Made by a program: the position numbers and the translations under genes. Below the pieces are notes generated by a model that saw only the letters and a program-made list of their open reading frames with translations, ran no database searches and was not told the DNA's origin. Shown piece by piece: positions 29,371-43,500 of a stretch of DNA of 64,000 nt. Each line of letters starts with the position of its first letter. Within the stretch, counting starts at the first letter, position 1. This stretch comes from Hyalella azteca (Eukaryota; Arthropoda; Malacostraca; Amphipoda; Hyalellidae): the NCBI RefSeq assembly GCF_000764305.2, contig NW_025945902.1, positions 1 to 64,000 on the forward strand. Reading direction: 5' to 3'.

Positions 29371-31497
29371 GCAGTGGCTGTTTTTTAAAGTTGGTGTGGT
29401 GATATGAGTCACTTACACACAGCTCATTGATCTGAGGCTATGTGTAGATATTGCATGCTGATGTTCGGCGTTGAGCCCAGGGCCTGTTTACGAGTCAATC
29501 TTGTCACCAAACGGCTGCGCTCCCGGTAATTTTATGTTCCACATCGCAGCAGTGATGTGCCCTAGCATCAACATAGCAAAGCGTAAGGTTTTAGACTATT
29601 AAACCTTGAGAAAAATAAACTCCTTGTACGCTTGGCGACCATCGGCCTGCCTTAAACTAAACAATCTCCTGGCACGATTGGAGACCATCGCGCAGCTTTA
29701 ACCCGATTACTCACTTGATGAAGTTATAGTCCATTGCATCTTCTTTAACTACGCTGGGATCCGTTCCCGCAGCTTCATGTTGAGACAACTAGACTGGTTC
29801 AAATCTGGGGACGCAGGGAAGAAAAAACGAAATGAAAAGAAAGATTAGGCCTTCTGAACCATTACATGGTTTGCAACCAATACTCCAGGGGTCTTTCCTC
29901 TAGCCGGCTAAAGTTTGTTTAATTGATAGGTTATGTCATATGACAACGATGTCGATACATGATACGTACGCTATATGAACACTGAACATAAATAAATCGT
30001 GTAGAATACGACAAATGTAAACATTCATCCTGCGGTTTTGTAGAATTGGGAATCTAGGAATCGCCACTTAGTAAAACATTAGTCAAGTTCGTTGCCTGGT
30101 TTGTCTGTTGCTGAGAAATTGTTTCGGAAGCTGGATCATTGCACAGCAATGTTTCCCCTATGCAGCAAGCGCTCTGCTCTCGTCATTCTCTTCTTCTCGA
30201 GGACGAACCTTCAACTAAACTGAAGGCCCCGGAGCGATCTTCTTTTATTATATAATATTTTCTTCAATATAAGATTTCACGATACTCAGTTCCACCTCTG
30301 GTGGCTCGGATTTTTGTATTTTGGAATCTGTGCATACTTCTACAAGGAAACCTTGCCATCATAACGGAAAACTTGAGTTATCGTCCTATTGAAACTGTTG
30401 ATCGACTGTTTCTATGTTCCGTTATCGTTTCTCTGATACCTAAATTTTAAACTCTATCGTGTATTTGTTACATATACACTGCTGATTAATTTGTATTAAA
30501 TTTCTTGAACTGAAGATGGCGCAGGTTGCCGAATAGTTTATAATGAAGATATTTTAAATTTAATTGGCTATTTCCTTGCCTTTAAATACTCATTTCTTTG
30601 ACGATATTTTCGTCTATGTGTAATAAGTCGAATTTTTTAAGCTATAACAAATCATCGAACCAAAAGTCAAAATCAATTCTCGGATAGCTAGAAAATCATT
30701 TCACCGAACAAAACCAAATCCCAGCACGATATGGAGCCGATTTGATACTGACGTCCGGGGCGGAAATTCATGCACCGAACACAGTAGATAGCGAACAGTG
30801 CAGGCTGGTGAAGGCTAAGCCTTATAGCTCACTGACTTACAGTCAGGGTTCGTGGGCCGCTAAGGTTCCTGTTTTGTTCAGTTACAAGGGAATCTTATTG
30901 TTATGAGTCGGCCGAACTGTGAAGTAATAATGCAATCGATATTTTTACTTTGTTTAATTACAGCATTGTCAACTTTGTGATTTTTTTAATTGATTAATTT
31001 ATTTGACAACATTTAATAAATTAAGCATCAGATGGTAACAAATAAAAAAGATGAAGTTATGACCACATGTAACGAAGGTAGATTTATGCGGTCGGCGGCC
31101 TGCAAAGTGGCGAGATTAACGTGCCTTGAAGTGAAATTATCCTTTGTAATAGTTTGTAAGGCAAAAATTTGAAGTTCGCTCTGTGTTTTTTTGAGTTATC
31201 GATTAAATTATTTTCATTTAGTCATCAGAATATGAAAATGCTTTCACGTATTACAAAGAATTGAGGCGTTTCTGGAGGAAGTATAATTTTTTGGCATATT
31301 CAGTGTCGTATTTCGACACATAAACCCATATCTCTGATGCTGATCATTTTATTTAATTATCATCGTAGCTTTCATCAGAACCTGATACAATAAATGGTTT
31401 GTGCTCCGTCCTTAAAACGTTCAATCATTGCAGGTATGTAGGTAACGTGTTTTTTAAATCCATTCTTATATTGAACTTAGGAACATCTAGTCACGAG

Positions 31498-31567
31498 ATG
31501 TGTAACACTCAGCTGCGGCTCCTGCTGCTGCTCTCCGTGGCTATGTTCGCTAGTCACGCCGAGTCAA
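31498..31567 (+). CDS. Sushi-MAM gene exon 1, signal peptide
   Basis: ATG at 31498, 17 bases after a likely 3' splice site (TATTGAACTTAG, ending 31480), so an untranslated exon is expected upstream. Encodes a Leu-rich hydrophobic core (LRLLLLLSVAMF) with cleavage expected after SHA. Donor A|gtaagt at 31568, phase 1, matches exon 2. Confidence 0.85.
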
Positions 31568-34500
31568 GTAAGTCTTATGTTCGCACATGTTTGAAGAAGT
31601 GAGGTAAATGCTAATAATTATTAATTTCATGATGAATTCTATTCCGTACTTACTTCTTCACGGGCGAGGCTTTCAGGCAATGAGATTTCCACGAGAAAAC
31701 ATTGGATGATTTGTATAACAATGGATGATATGTATACCATAGGATGATATTTATAACATTAGATGATATGTACAACCTTGGATGAAATGTATTACATTGG
31801 ATGATATGTATAATCTTTGATGATATGTATAACATTGGATGATATGTATAACATTAAATGATATGTATAACCTTGGATGATATGTATAATCTTTGATGAT
31901 ATGTATAACCTTGGATGATATGTATAACATTAAATGATATTTAAAACCTTGGATGATATGTATAACATTGGATGATATGTACAACTTTAGGTGTTCGAAC
32001 TTCTGATGAATTAGAATAACTTCTAGTTCATCATTTTATGCCAGCCAGTGAAGAAAACAAACTTTGTCGAATCATTTATGACGAAGGTCAAGGTTATGGC
32101 GAAGGTCAAGCCTAGACACGAAATATTCATGTGATAGCGTGATTGATATCAAATTAAAAAAAAAGTGGAACAATGTTGTAGTATAATTTGAAAACAATAT
32201 AGACTATGTAGAAACATAATAAGACAAAATTAAAAGGAATAAAACAAAAATTAGCAAATTTATACTTAGCAAATTAAAACCTTGCAAAATTAAAACTAAC
32301 AATACTAAAATTAGCCAAATTGAAGTATACACATCTTATTCAATCGATAATACGACAAAGCTCCTGAGTTTAAAGTCCCTTTTATTCTCACTATAAAACT
32401 TATGTTTACCGTGACCTCGAAGTTCAGTTGAACCTGACTCCCCGACAGTCGCTTCGTATAATAATTATAAAATTTATGACCGCCCGCATTCTCTTTCAAA
32501 TAATGAATCTTGATCTTCATCGCCAGCGAGAACAGATCTAGTCGCCATCTAGCAATCCATTCTCAATAATTCACTACATATCAATGATATCAGGTAGAAT
32601 AGAATAGAGTGTCGGAGCTGAAGAAGTAGGCCCATGGCCTGTTGCCAATTCTTGTACCTTTCGTGACTTGATGATTCACAGTAGATCTAAAAACCGGCCT
32701 TTTGACCGGATCTTTTCATAACTGACGTTGGTTTGAGTTACCTCCAAGACTCATTACCAGGTTCGTAAGGTGCTAGGCATTTCGAGACTGAACATATGTT
32801 TTCGCGTAGCTTTATCTAGTCAGTTTTTGAACTCGTTCACAATCGAAGCGTCAACGATGTCATCAGGGAGGCTGTTCCACCAGTCGGTGACTCGAAGCGA
32901 AAAATGTTGTCGCATGGATATGTTTCAACGCAGTTTTTTTAGTTTATAGCCATAGCCCCTGGTTTTGGTTCTTGTTTCAAATTCTAGGAACCTCTCTGGG
33001 ACCTTGAATAAATCATGGGTATACTTGTATACTTCGATGAGGTCGCTACGTAGACGTCGATAACATAGACTTGGAAGTTTCGCATCGCAATCTTTCTTCA
33101 TAAGACTTGCCTATTAATCCTGGAATTATTCTTGTTGCACGTCTTTGTACACTCTCGACTAAATTTTTGTCCCTTTCGAGTTTTGATGATCGCACGGCGT
33201 TTCCTAGGTTTGGACGCACGGCAGCGACAAACAACACCTTCATCACTTCTGCAAATAGGTACTCGTAAGAGCGTCTGAACAGTCCAAGCTGTTTATTGGC
33301 CCTACTAACTTGAGCTTCAATGTGTTTAGAAAATTTCAGCTCCTTGTCGACATAAACTCCTAACCCTTTTTCCATTACCAATTTTGCAATCATTACTTTG
33401 CCGTTGCAACAATGTTTTCTCATACTGTAAGCTTGCTGTTCATTGTTTTTAACAAGGTTAATTACCTTGCACTGCATGATCTGCATCCACTACTTCCCTT
33501 TCGCCCATCAGACGAGTCCAATCATCCAAAGTAGACAAGAGATTAGTGGTGCAGGATCTACCGGAAATAAAACCATGTTGATATTCTTATAGGAGATTAT
33601 TTACAGTCAAATGATCGATCAATCGATCCCTCGCAACAGATTGCATTAACTTACAACCAACACTTGGCAAAACTGACAGGGCGATGGTTGCCCGAGCAAC
33701 TCTTGTCCGACTTTTTAACGCATTTTCTCATTTATGTAAAAAATGCACTATTGTGCTCGCCATGTCCGTCTGTCTGTCTGTCCGTCCGTCCGTCTGTCCG
33801 TCCGTCCGTGATCTCAAGTTCTCGTCGACGAGAAAATGCTCTCTCTGTCACTCACTGCAGTGAGTACTGAGTTATATTTTTTAATAATGGTGTCCCTTAA
33901 GCTTCTTCCCACCGGCCGGCAAGATACCTTCGTTGAAGGGTTTTTGAAAAAGCGCCGGATTAGGACGGTTGCAAGCTCTTTGAGTAATCAGGGATGGAAG
34001 CCGTCAGGTATGCATGACTTAATTGTGCGGATTCAGAGCGACTACCCGCTTGCATGAGAACCTCTCCTTCCTATATTTTAAAACTTATTAATTTCCAAGC
34101 CACTGGACGCTCGTCAATACCTATGTAATGCTGTTCAAGTCCTCATCTGTGAATATATACGCTACTACGGAACTGATTAGGAACTATTTAGCCTTGCCGT
34201 CATCAGGGGATATCTTTAGCTAATCTACTTTCAAATCAGAAATACCATCGTTTGCCTTGCACTTCGAACTAGCGTACAAAAAGAAGGCTTTCGGGTTCTA
34301 TTCTTCATTTCGCAATATCTGTCTCAAAGTATTTCACTGCAGTGTTACAGATTTGTTAGCTTGATTTCGAGCCCTTGTGTATAGGTTATAATCATCATCG
34401 CTGCGACTCCGGATATAACGCTAGTAGTCTGCCTTCTTTGTATTTAATTTGGCTGTATTATATGTTACTGTATTGTTTGCCCACTATGTTTTTTGAATCC

Positions 34501-37500
34501 ATCGAGCTAAATCTTTATAGGTACTCAAGCATCAACTGGGGACATAACTTTGTTAATGGAAATGCCCATGACTCGGCCACATTCATGTCTTTAACACCGT
34601 CCGAAATATTCGCAGCATTCACTGCTTCGCGGAGTTTAACATAGTCGCCTTTCGTAAACTTCAAACGCTCACGCTTCCGATGTGTCTTTTCTGCACAGCA
34701 TTTATTTGTGAAAAAAAGCTCATCTAACATTGATTCATCACTAGTAAACACAAAGTCTAAAATATTAGGAGTCTGTCCGCCTTGGCTTTGTAACGTGCTG
34801 GAGTAAAATGGAGTCTCTCACAGACTCCATGAACAAGGATGCTTGGTGGTTCCCATCCTTTGTAGAGGATCGATTTGTCCAGTCTAGTTCTGGATTGCTT
34901 AGGTCATCAACGATCAACGTGTATGACCCACGGAAAGTCATGCTCGGTAAAAGACTGTTAGTACTTTATCGTCATCATAAGTCTAAAAACAACCATTAGG
35001 AGGCGGCTATCCTTGCCTTGTAGGGAAATTTCGCACCACACTGATGCTCTAACTGATTGGGTCTCTTTAGGCATCTTTACTTACTAGGCCCTATTAAGGG
35101 TTTTGATCCACAAAGCTACACCTCTGTTGCATTGTTCTTCGTTTAAGTTGTGAAAACAATCATAACCTGTAAACTGAAATCAGCTCAACTGGTACAATAT
35201 TCTTAGATCTTTCGGCAGTGCTTCTGTAATACAAATACGTACTCTCGCTCTCCTTCACCGATAGGAGTTCCCTTCTTTCGTTCAACACAGAGTCAGAATT
35301 CGTGTAAAAACATTTTAAAATGTGTTGTCGTGAGCTGGCGTTTTTAAAAATACCTCTATATCTACGTACACTATTATTGCGTGCACGTAATTTATCTCAT
35401 TCACATACCTTTTTACTCCTGTAGCTGAGCACCTGCGGTGTTACGCCATGACTTCTTGAGACTGGATGACTCCTTGATTTTTTCCTTTCTTCGCCTGTTT
35501 CTTTCCTGCCATTTCTGGTAGAGATCCGCTTTCTAAGTGTTCGCTATCATAACAAATCGAAGTTAAATAAGTAATTCATGCCCCACATCGCAGCCGAGCT
35601 GTGTCCCCGCATCACCATCGAGAACGGCCGCGTCAAGATGCGGTCGCGTAACCGCGTCGCCAAGTTCCGCTGTCGCCGCAACTTCCTGATGATCGAAGGC
35701 GACCGCTTCGTGACGTGCAGCCTCGGCACATGGCGGGGCACTGTTCCTAAATGCGTCGGTGAGACGAACGAATATTGATGAGGATTTTCATTTGTCTTTT
35801 CGGCTCAAACTTAACAAGGAGATCAACTTTCTCAATTAATCCTGACTTCGTTTCTCACTCTCATACTCCATGCCGACCGTCAAGGATATTCGAATTCAGA
35901 CTGCAGGAGCAATATTAAGCTTGGTAGATAAAAATAAATCGGAGTAAAAGGGCTGACACCAACATGTCATATTTGCATAACTTATCATGGTCTCTTTATA
36001 ACATTAATGTAATCGAGTACATTCGCTGGTTCCTGAATAGTTTTCACTTAAATCCCTTTATGAGACGATTATTTTTAACAAATATCTGCGCGCACTCAGA
36101 CTGCATGACTCCCCAGGTTCGGGCTGCAACGGCGAGTTTTCGATCACAAATGGGCGCTTCCTGCTGCTGTTCGGGGAGGCACTGGCGCAGTTCGAGTGCG
36201 ACCACGGCTACCAGCTCGTGGGCTCCTCCGCGCTGTCCTGCAACGGCCGGCGCTGGAACGCGTCTGAGCCAACGTGTGAAGGTCAGGCTCGAAACAAAGC
36301 TTGGTAGCTTGCACTTGAGATGAATGTGACACAAAATTATTGAAGCGTTTTGTAGATATAGCGTAATTTAAAATATTTCAGAAGTATTATCTTAATTTTG
36401 TTTATAATTTTCGAAGTCACGAATGAGTTCTAATTGCAACTTCACACTTTCACATTGATATTTGTTATTTTTATCTCTGACTTATTGATGCGCAGAACGG
36501 CTTACATTTTTTATCTCTGACTTATTGATGCGCAGAACGTACTACTATAAACTTATGAATTCTTTCAAACATTGTACACCAATTACCGTTTGTTTCTGTA
36601 GCCCCTCAGCACACGCTGTACGACTGCAACTTCGAGGAGTCGAACTGCGGTTGGACGAGCGAGGCCACCCGCGACATGCGCTGGACCCGCACGCAGGGGC
36701 GGCCATACGCCCAGTGGGTGGGCAAGCGGCCTTCCATTGACCACACTTATAATAACATCAGTGGTAAGTGCAATTACCTTCCTATGAACCAACTGAAGAA
36801 ATTTAACTTCTGATAATAATTACTATCGTGCTTTTCTTCTCAAGTTTAATTTTACTGCCGACTCTCGGTCTTTTCGACCTGCCATAGAAGCGGTCTCATA
36901 ATTTTCACCACCTGCTGATACAAGGAGGAAAAGCCTTGAATGTTGTTTGATAATGCAATGGTAATCTTGATTATTAAATTACCAAATGAAATGGTAATCT
37001 TGAACATCAATTGTTCAAGGAAATCTCTAATGGGTTGAAGTAATTTTAAAAAGTTGATTTGAATCGAGCTTTATTACTCTGACATCAGTCGGACATAAGA
37101 AATTAATCGCATCCAATTCAGATCATAGAAATTATATCAAAAACATTTTTCATATCATTAATTTAATAGACAAGATGTATTGTTATACTGTAGTCACCGA
37201 AAAAAAACGTTATTAGCCATAAGACATTAATTAGCCAACGTAGAAAAGCGAAATTAGCTTTAGAAGCCGAAGGAAGTTACCGCAGTGGAAACATGAAGAA
37301 TCAGAGGTAGTAAGTCAACGTATAGCAGCAGTAGACAAACGAAATAGCAGAAGAAACAGTATAGGGAACTTATCCTTAGAAACACGGATAAGCAACGGCA
37401 AAAGAAACATGAAGTGGTTATTGTAGAGACATGAAAAATCAGAAGTAGAAAGTAGAAGTAGCAGCAGAAGTGGTTATTGAAGAGACATGATGAAGATGTA

Positions 37501-40500
37501 AGCCGTGGCAAGTCTCAGCAAAGCTCACTGGTGCTCAGAATGTTTGCGTGTGACGGTTGGTCAAACATTGGCTTGCTTACGACGGTCAACAAGCGTGTAA
37601 TGAGAGGTCCTGGTCGCCACTACCCTCGGCCGTGAAGTCATACTTGCATAACGGACACCTCATCACGTTGACCAGATGACAGTGCGACTCCATTTACCGC
37701 GATTGATGATGCAACACTTCATTTTCAATTTACTGATCACTTTGGTCTGAAACCCGTTGCTTCTTCGGATGATTTACATGGAGGGACGGGGGGCTTTGAG
37801 TGTTAGGATTGTGTTTTTTCATTATTTACATAATTGAATACTACTATTAAAATCAAAATTTACAGAAATTGACATTAAAATTTCAAAAGGATTATATGAT
37901 GGAAGGATGATGGTTGTGACGATGATGACGGTGTAGGTGTTTGTGAGTCTCGTCTCTAACGCGCCGTCAGTCTCGTCTCTAGCGTGTCGTCAGTCTCGTC
38001 TTTAACGTGTCGTCAGTCTCGTCTTCAACGCGCCGTCAGTCTCGTCTCTAATGTGTCGTCAGTCTCGTCTCTAACGCGCCGTCAGTCTCGTCTCTAAAGC
38101 AAGGTGGGTCTAGCAGACGACCCAGCAAGGTGGGTCTAGCAGACGACCCAGCAAGGTGGGTCTAGCAGACGACTCAGCAAGGTGGGTCTAGCAGACCTGC
38201 AGCCTCGAAGCGCCGGCGAAGGTTGGTTGGCTAGGCTGGCCTGACTCCAATTTGGCCTGACATTAAAGATGTCGTGACGCGCCGCACTCACGCTGCTCGC
38301 GCTTCTACTTCAGACGTGCGCAGCGTAGTTAGCGTCGCGCTGGATACAGAGTATAAAAGTATTCATTTAAAATTAAGTCTTCTAGGGAGGACACAAAAAA
38401 TCTAGAACGTTTTTTTCTTAATATATTCATTATCCAAAATCTTCTTTTGAAATTTGCTGGAGTGAACTCCAAGTCCTTTGGGACATTTCGCAAGTTCGTC
38501 ATTACTTCTACGTTGATCTACAGGAATTTGGTACCTAATTCCATAACATTTTTTTCAGCGCGGTAAGAGAAGGAACGATTTGAGCGAGTTTGGTCACCAA
38601 CTGACATTTCCTCTTTTTTGAAGCAAGAATACTTTTAGAAAACTTGCGTTCTCCCTATAGCATAATCCTTGCAGGCTGCCTGTAACATTTCCTTACCAAT
38701 TTTTCACAGGAGAAAGCATAATTTGATGGCAGCACGCCGCTGCTCACGAAAATCAGACATCATCAAAGCATGACGAGTGCGCAAAAGCAGTGTCACAAAA
38801 AATTTGTGCTAATGGTACAACGTTCTTCTAGGGCAGCAATGCGTGGCACACTAACTGATGTCACTAACATATGCATGCACATATTGAGAGAATGTGGTAT
38901 ACTACCAAAACTTCGCCCAACACACAGGCAATTCTTTTTTTGGGTCGCCCCTCGTATATATGTGATTTATTTACCCTTTGTGGCCTTTTAATGCATTATA
39001 TATAAACTATCAACATAATTATCGAAAAAATTAACATCATAAAATGTATACAGTGAATTCTATTTCAGTGCATTGCCTTATATTCTAAATTAATTACAGA
39101 TAATTTTACTATAGGCATTAAATTGTTCAACCTTTTTCATATTAAATGCTTTTCACTTGTGCGAGCTTACACGGGCTTCAAATTGTCTGTTTGATTCGCA
39201 CAAAATAAGCAAAAATAATTTATTTCTTATATAACACCATGAGTAAAAATACGTAGAGGCTCGCGGTGTAGTGCAGATCGGTTTAGATCGTCTGATTACT
39301 GAAAAAGTTCAAAATTGTGTCGTTCTGAACATATGGGCGCATCTGCACAATATCTGAAGCTACCAAACTTCAGCTTCCTTCTTGAAGTTATATAAGTGTT
39401 CCTAAACGGTGCCAAATAAGAATATCTTTTTTTTTACCTTTTTATTTGCCTTCTTATTTGCCTTCTTTCTTTATTCTCTCTTGATATTTTTGTTATAACT
39501 TTATTTTTGTTAAAACTTTCTTATTTCTAAGTTCTTTGGTTGCGGATCGAGTCAGAACTACTCAGCTGGAGAACGTGCGATGGGCCGTTGAGCCCGACAG
39601 TATTTGTTCACTTTATCGAATTAACGTCTGATTCTGAGGACAAGATTGAAAGCTACTGACTATAGCGCATCGACGGTCTTTTAAAGGTTTATCGATTAGA
39701 TGAGCGCCTTTCCCTGTGATTGGCGGTGCATTGATTTCAGCTCCGCCACCGAGAAGCTCAGCGAGTTGCCTTCGAATCATTTTTCTATAGTAGCATTCGG
39801 AATTTGTCAATTGCATGATACTGATAAGTTGAAAATTTACGGTTCTATTTTTAGCGCATTTTCTCATTTATGGAAAAAATGCACTATTGTGATCGCCATG
39901 TCCGTCCGTCTGTCTGTCCGTCCGTGACTTCACGTTTCCGTCGACGAGAAATGCGCTCTCTGTCACTCACTGCAATGAGTACTGAGTTATTTTTTTATAT
40001 ATTTCGTTGACTAACGAACAAGACATAGTCTTTTTGCAATTGCGGATTGCCATACTACGTTGTATTAAAACAGCGATTGTTTTTAACTCTGTAAATAAAC
40101 TGGCTCTCAATTGTCCAACCCCAATCAATTTATCGAAATGGAATACATTATTACAATATTATTTATTAATGAGTCCTACACCTCAGAGCATGAAGATTCA
40201 CCCTTAAAAGTGCTGAGCGATTTTGTGAATTTGATCTAACAACAGTTTCTTTCGTTCTCAGGCAGACTCAATTACTATACTCTTCTCAATTTTTGATATG
40301 GTTATTTCAAGTTGCCGTACTTGCGCCTCGCTTGCCGGGAGCTCACGTATAAGGCAGTAATTTCTGAACCTCCCACGGCAGTAATTCGTGTCCGCGATCT
40401 CATCTGAAATGCACGGTTGAGATATGGTAAGCACGCCTCCGAAGTCCCGTTAATCTCGCGTTGTATGCCCAAAAATTACGACAGTGCCTGCCCGCTACTG

Positions 40501-43500
40501 TACCACTGCCCTCTACCACTGCTTTAATATAATACAGTTTAAGTTGTTAATAAATCCAGTTGTTAAAATCCAGTTGTTTATTATCAATATATAATTGTCA
40601 CGACGCTGTATCGCCATCCTTACATTGTCAACGCTGCCTGCACTGCTAAATAAGTTATTTTCTTGAGGTTTATACCAGATTGTAACGACGAAGAGATAAT
40701 GATAATTAAGGCTGATGAAATGTAATCAACAGCTTATTTTAAGCCAGTATATTTTTGGCGATGACGACTATGACGGAGTATAATCATTTAAAAATCATGG
40801 CTTAATTTCTCATGAAATGTTACCCCTATATTGCCTTGTTCCGCTAATTACAACTTAAATATAATTTCCACAGGGAAAAGTTTCTTTTTCGATTATTTTT
40901 AATTTGTTCTAATCTCACGGCAAGTTCTAGTGTAGCACACTACGGCTTGCGAGAAACTACCATCATCACGCTGCCAGCAGAGCTTCAATTGGGCTTAATT
41001 TCCATGGCACTGAAATGGCCGGCGCGCCAAGGGAGCATAATTCTGGAAAATAATGCGCTGTGCGTCTTTAGAGCTCAGGCGTAAAGCACCATGGAGCTAG
41101 CAGCTCGCTTTATCCTCTGGGATAGCCTGGCTTATGGCTGCCTCGGCTCAGCTCGAGCTGAGACTCGGCATGCTAAATCTAACTCTTCTACTCTTGTTAT
41201 GACTACTCTTCTGCAGCTAAGATGAGGCTGAACATGGAGTTTCATCAGGGAACGCGTTAAAGAATTAAAGAAACAAGTTTAAACTTAGTAGCGCATCGAG
41301 ATTCCTAATGTTTTCAACTTTGTTCGTAGTTTAATAACTTTAAATGCCCTCGACACAATGTCATTTTTAACACTTGCCCTCGTTTTGTGATATCATTTAT
41401 CTTGATCCAATTTTAACACATAATAATTGTATTGTAATTTGCAATGTGGTTTAATTGTAACACATTACAATTGTTCTTTATTTTACAATGGGGATTTATT
41501 ATAACACATCATATATTATGTTGTTGCTCGCAGCTTTTTCTCACGAGAAAATGTGCATGAGCGCTGAGTAAACTTCAGGCGCGCTTCGCCTGCATGACGT
41601 CAAACTTTTGAGCGCTTCCCTAACAATGCTTCCAAAATATTTTTTTAGCTTCAGTTTTGGACAAAAACTGTAAAAAATTGCGGAAAAGAACAGTTATTAA
41701 ACTATTGCTGAATAACTTTGTCATTGATAACACCAGTTTGTTTTTTGAAGCTATTCGTTTCAAGTGAAACAATTCGAGGTTTTTTGCATGATATTTTCGG
41801 TGTGTATCACACTCAAATCTGCGATATTTTTTCTCCCATTGTATATACTTGACCGTGAATTTCAAAACTGCGAAGCTTCTACCACGGATTCCATTGTATT
41901 GCACATCATCCCCGCGGGACACACATCTCTCAAAATTCCCCATAATTATGGCCAAAATGTCGCTTCAAAATAAAATGAACGAGGTTTTAGGTTCGTGTAG
42001 TGATGAGCGGAACAGCCCTCGTGACGTGGCCTTTGATAGCGCGAAATGAAATGCAAATGACTTATCTTTGCCGTGCCAGCTCTGCTGGATAGCGGGAACT
42101 AATTTGTGGGTCAGCCGTGACGAGGAACTTTTTATGATTCTCATTACAGTGGAGCGAGTTGATATATGAGTTTTATATAAGGCTCAATTGAAACCGGAGT
42201 CTCATACGAGGTTATTTGAACCTGAGTCTATTATATGGCTCAATTTAGACCTGAGTGTTAATGATGTTATTTAACCCTGAGTCTAATATATGGCTCAAGT
42301 TAGACCTGAGTCTAATACGGTGTTATTTAACCCTGAGTCTAATATATGGCTCAATTTAGACCTGAGTCTAATACGGTGTTATTTAACCCTGAGTCTATTA
42401 TATGGCTCAATTTAGACCTGAGTCTAATACGGTGTTATTTAACCCTGAGCCTAATATATGGCTCAATTTGACACGAGTCTAATGTGGTATTATTTAAACC
42501 TGAGTCTAATATATGGCTAAATTTAGAACGAAGTCTAAATGGCGTTATTTAACCATGAGTCTAATATATGGCTCAATTTATACCAGAGTCTGATATGGCT
42601 CAATTTAGACCTGAACATAAATGGTGTTATTTAAACATGAGTCTAATATATGGCTCAATTTAGATTTGAGTCTAAAATGGCTCAATTTAAACCTGAGTCT
42701 AATATGGTTCGCCCTTTATCAGTCTAAATTAAAGCTTCGATTTTGAAATTCGATTTTGAAGTTTACGAGGTATGATTATAAGTATGCTTTAAAAAATGTC
42801 CAACGCTCAAGCTGACGACGAAAATCAATCGTTCATCAAAAAAGGCTGATAAATAGAATAATCAATTTCGTGATGTTCTTCCCTCACCGCCTATACTTTC
42901 TGCCATTTTGTTCATTTTATCCAATTAAAGAAATATTATTTCCATAACTTATCTCTTGAATTTAATGGAATAATTCAACAGCCTAAAATATTACTTGTGC
43001 ATAAGGAAAAAATTAAAATTAAATTTTTTGAAACCAATTATTCATCAGCCCGTTATTCGGCAAGTAAATTTGAAGAAAAACTTAACTCGGTTTATTCCGT
43101 GCATAAATTAAGAAGAAACGCCACGTCAAAGCGGTCGGAATTTTCAAAGGTTCGTACCAAGTTCGTACGCAGCGAGTAACAAAAGTAATTTGCCCGCTGA
43201 CCTCATTTGACTTCATCAAAGACTGAATGTTCTCTCTTTCCTTGCCGAATTTAGCCGACACTCGCTGGTCCAACAAGAAGGGGTATATTTCTGGTGCAGA
43301 AGCGTCTTCTTTAATGTAATTTTCAAGCGACTTGAGGCAAATTTGTTAATAAATGAAGGAACTTCAGTATGACTATTTTATTAGAAAACATTTGAGAGCA
43401 GCAACTTCTACGATAGATCTCGGTACAGTCGATGAATAAAAAAACGACATACATAAGAAAAATAACAAAAGAAAATAGGCCTATATGATAGCCGCGGGTT

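Larger units (their letters stand above)
23670..31480. other. 3' UTR of pod1 and intergenic DNA
   Basis: No coding exon with family motifs seen on either strand. The first 80 bases hold a short imperfect CACGC-rich repeat (23682-23750). The rest contains a palindromic minisatellite, a long hairpin and a TTAGG-bearing foldback, listed separately. A 5' untranslated exon and promoter of the Sushi-MAM gene probably lie near the right end. Confidence 0.6.

Noticed and set aside
41620..41955. 111-codon minus-strand open frame
   Set aside because: Lys/Phe-rich, low-complexity translation typical of AT-rich intron DNA.
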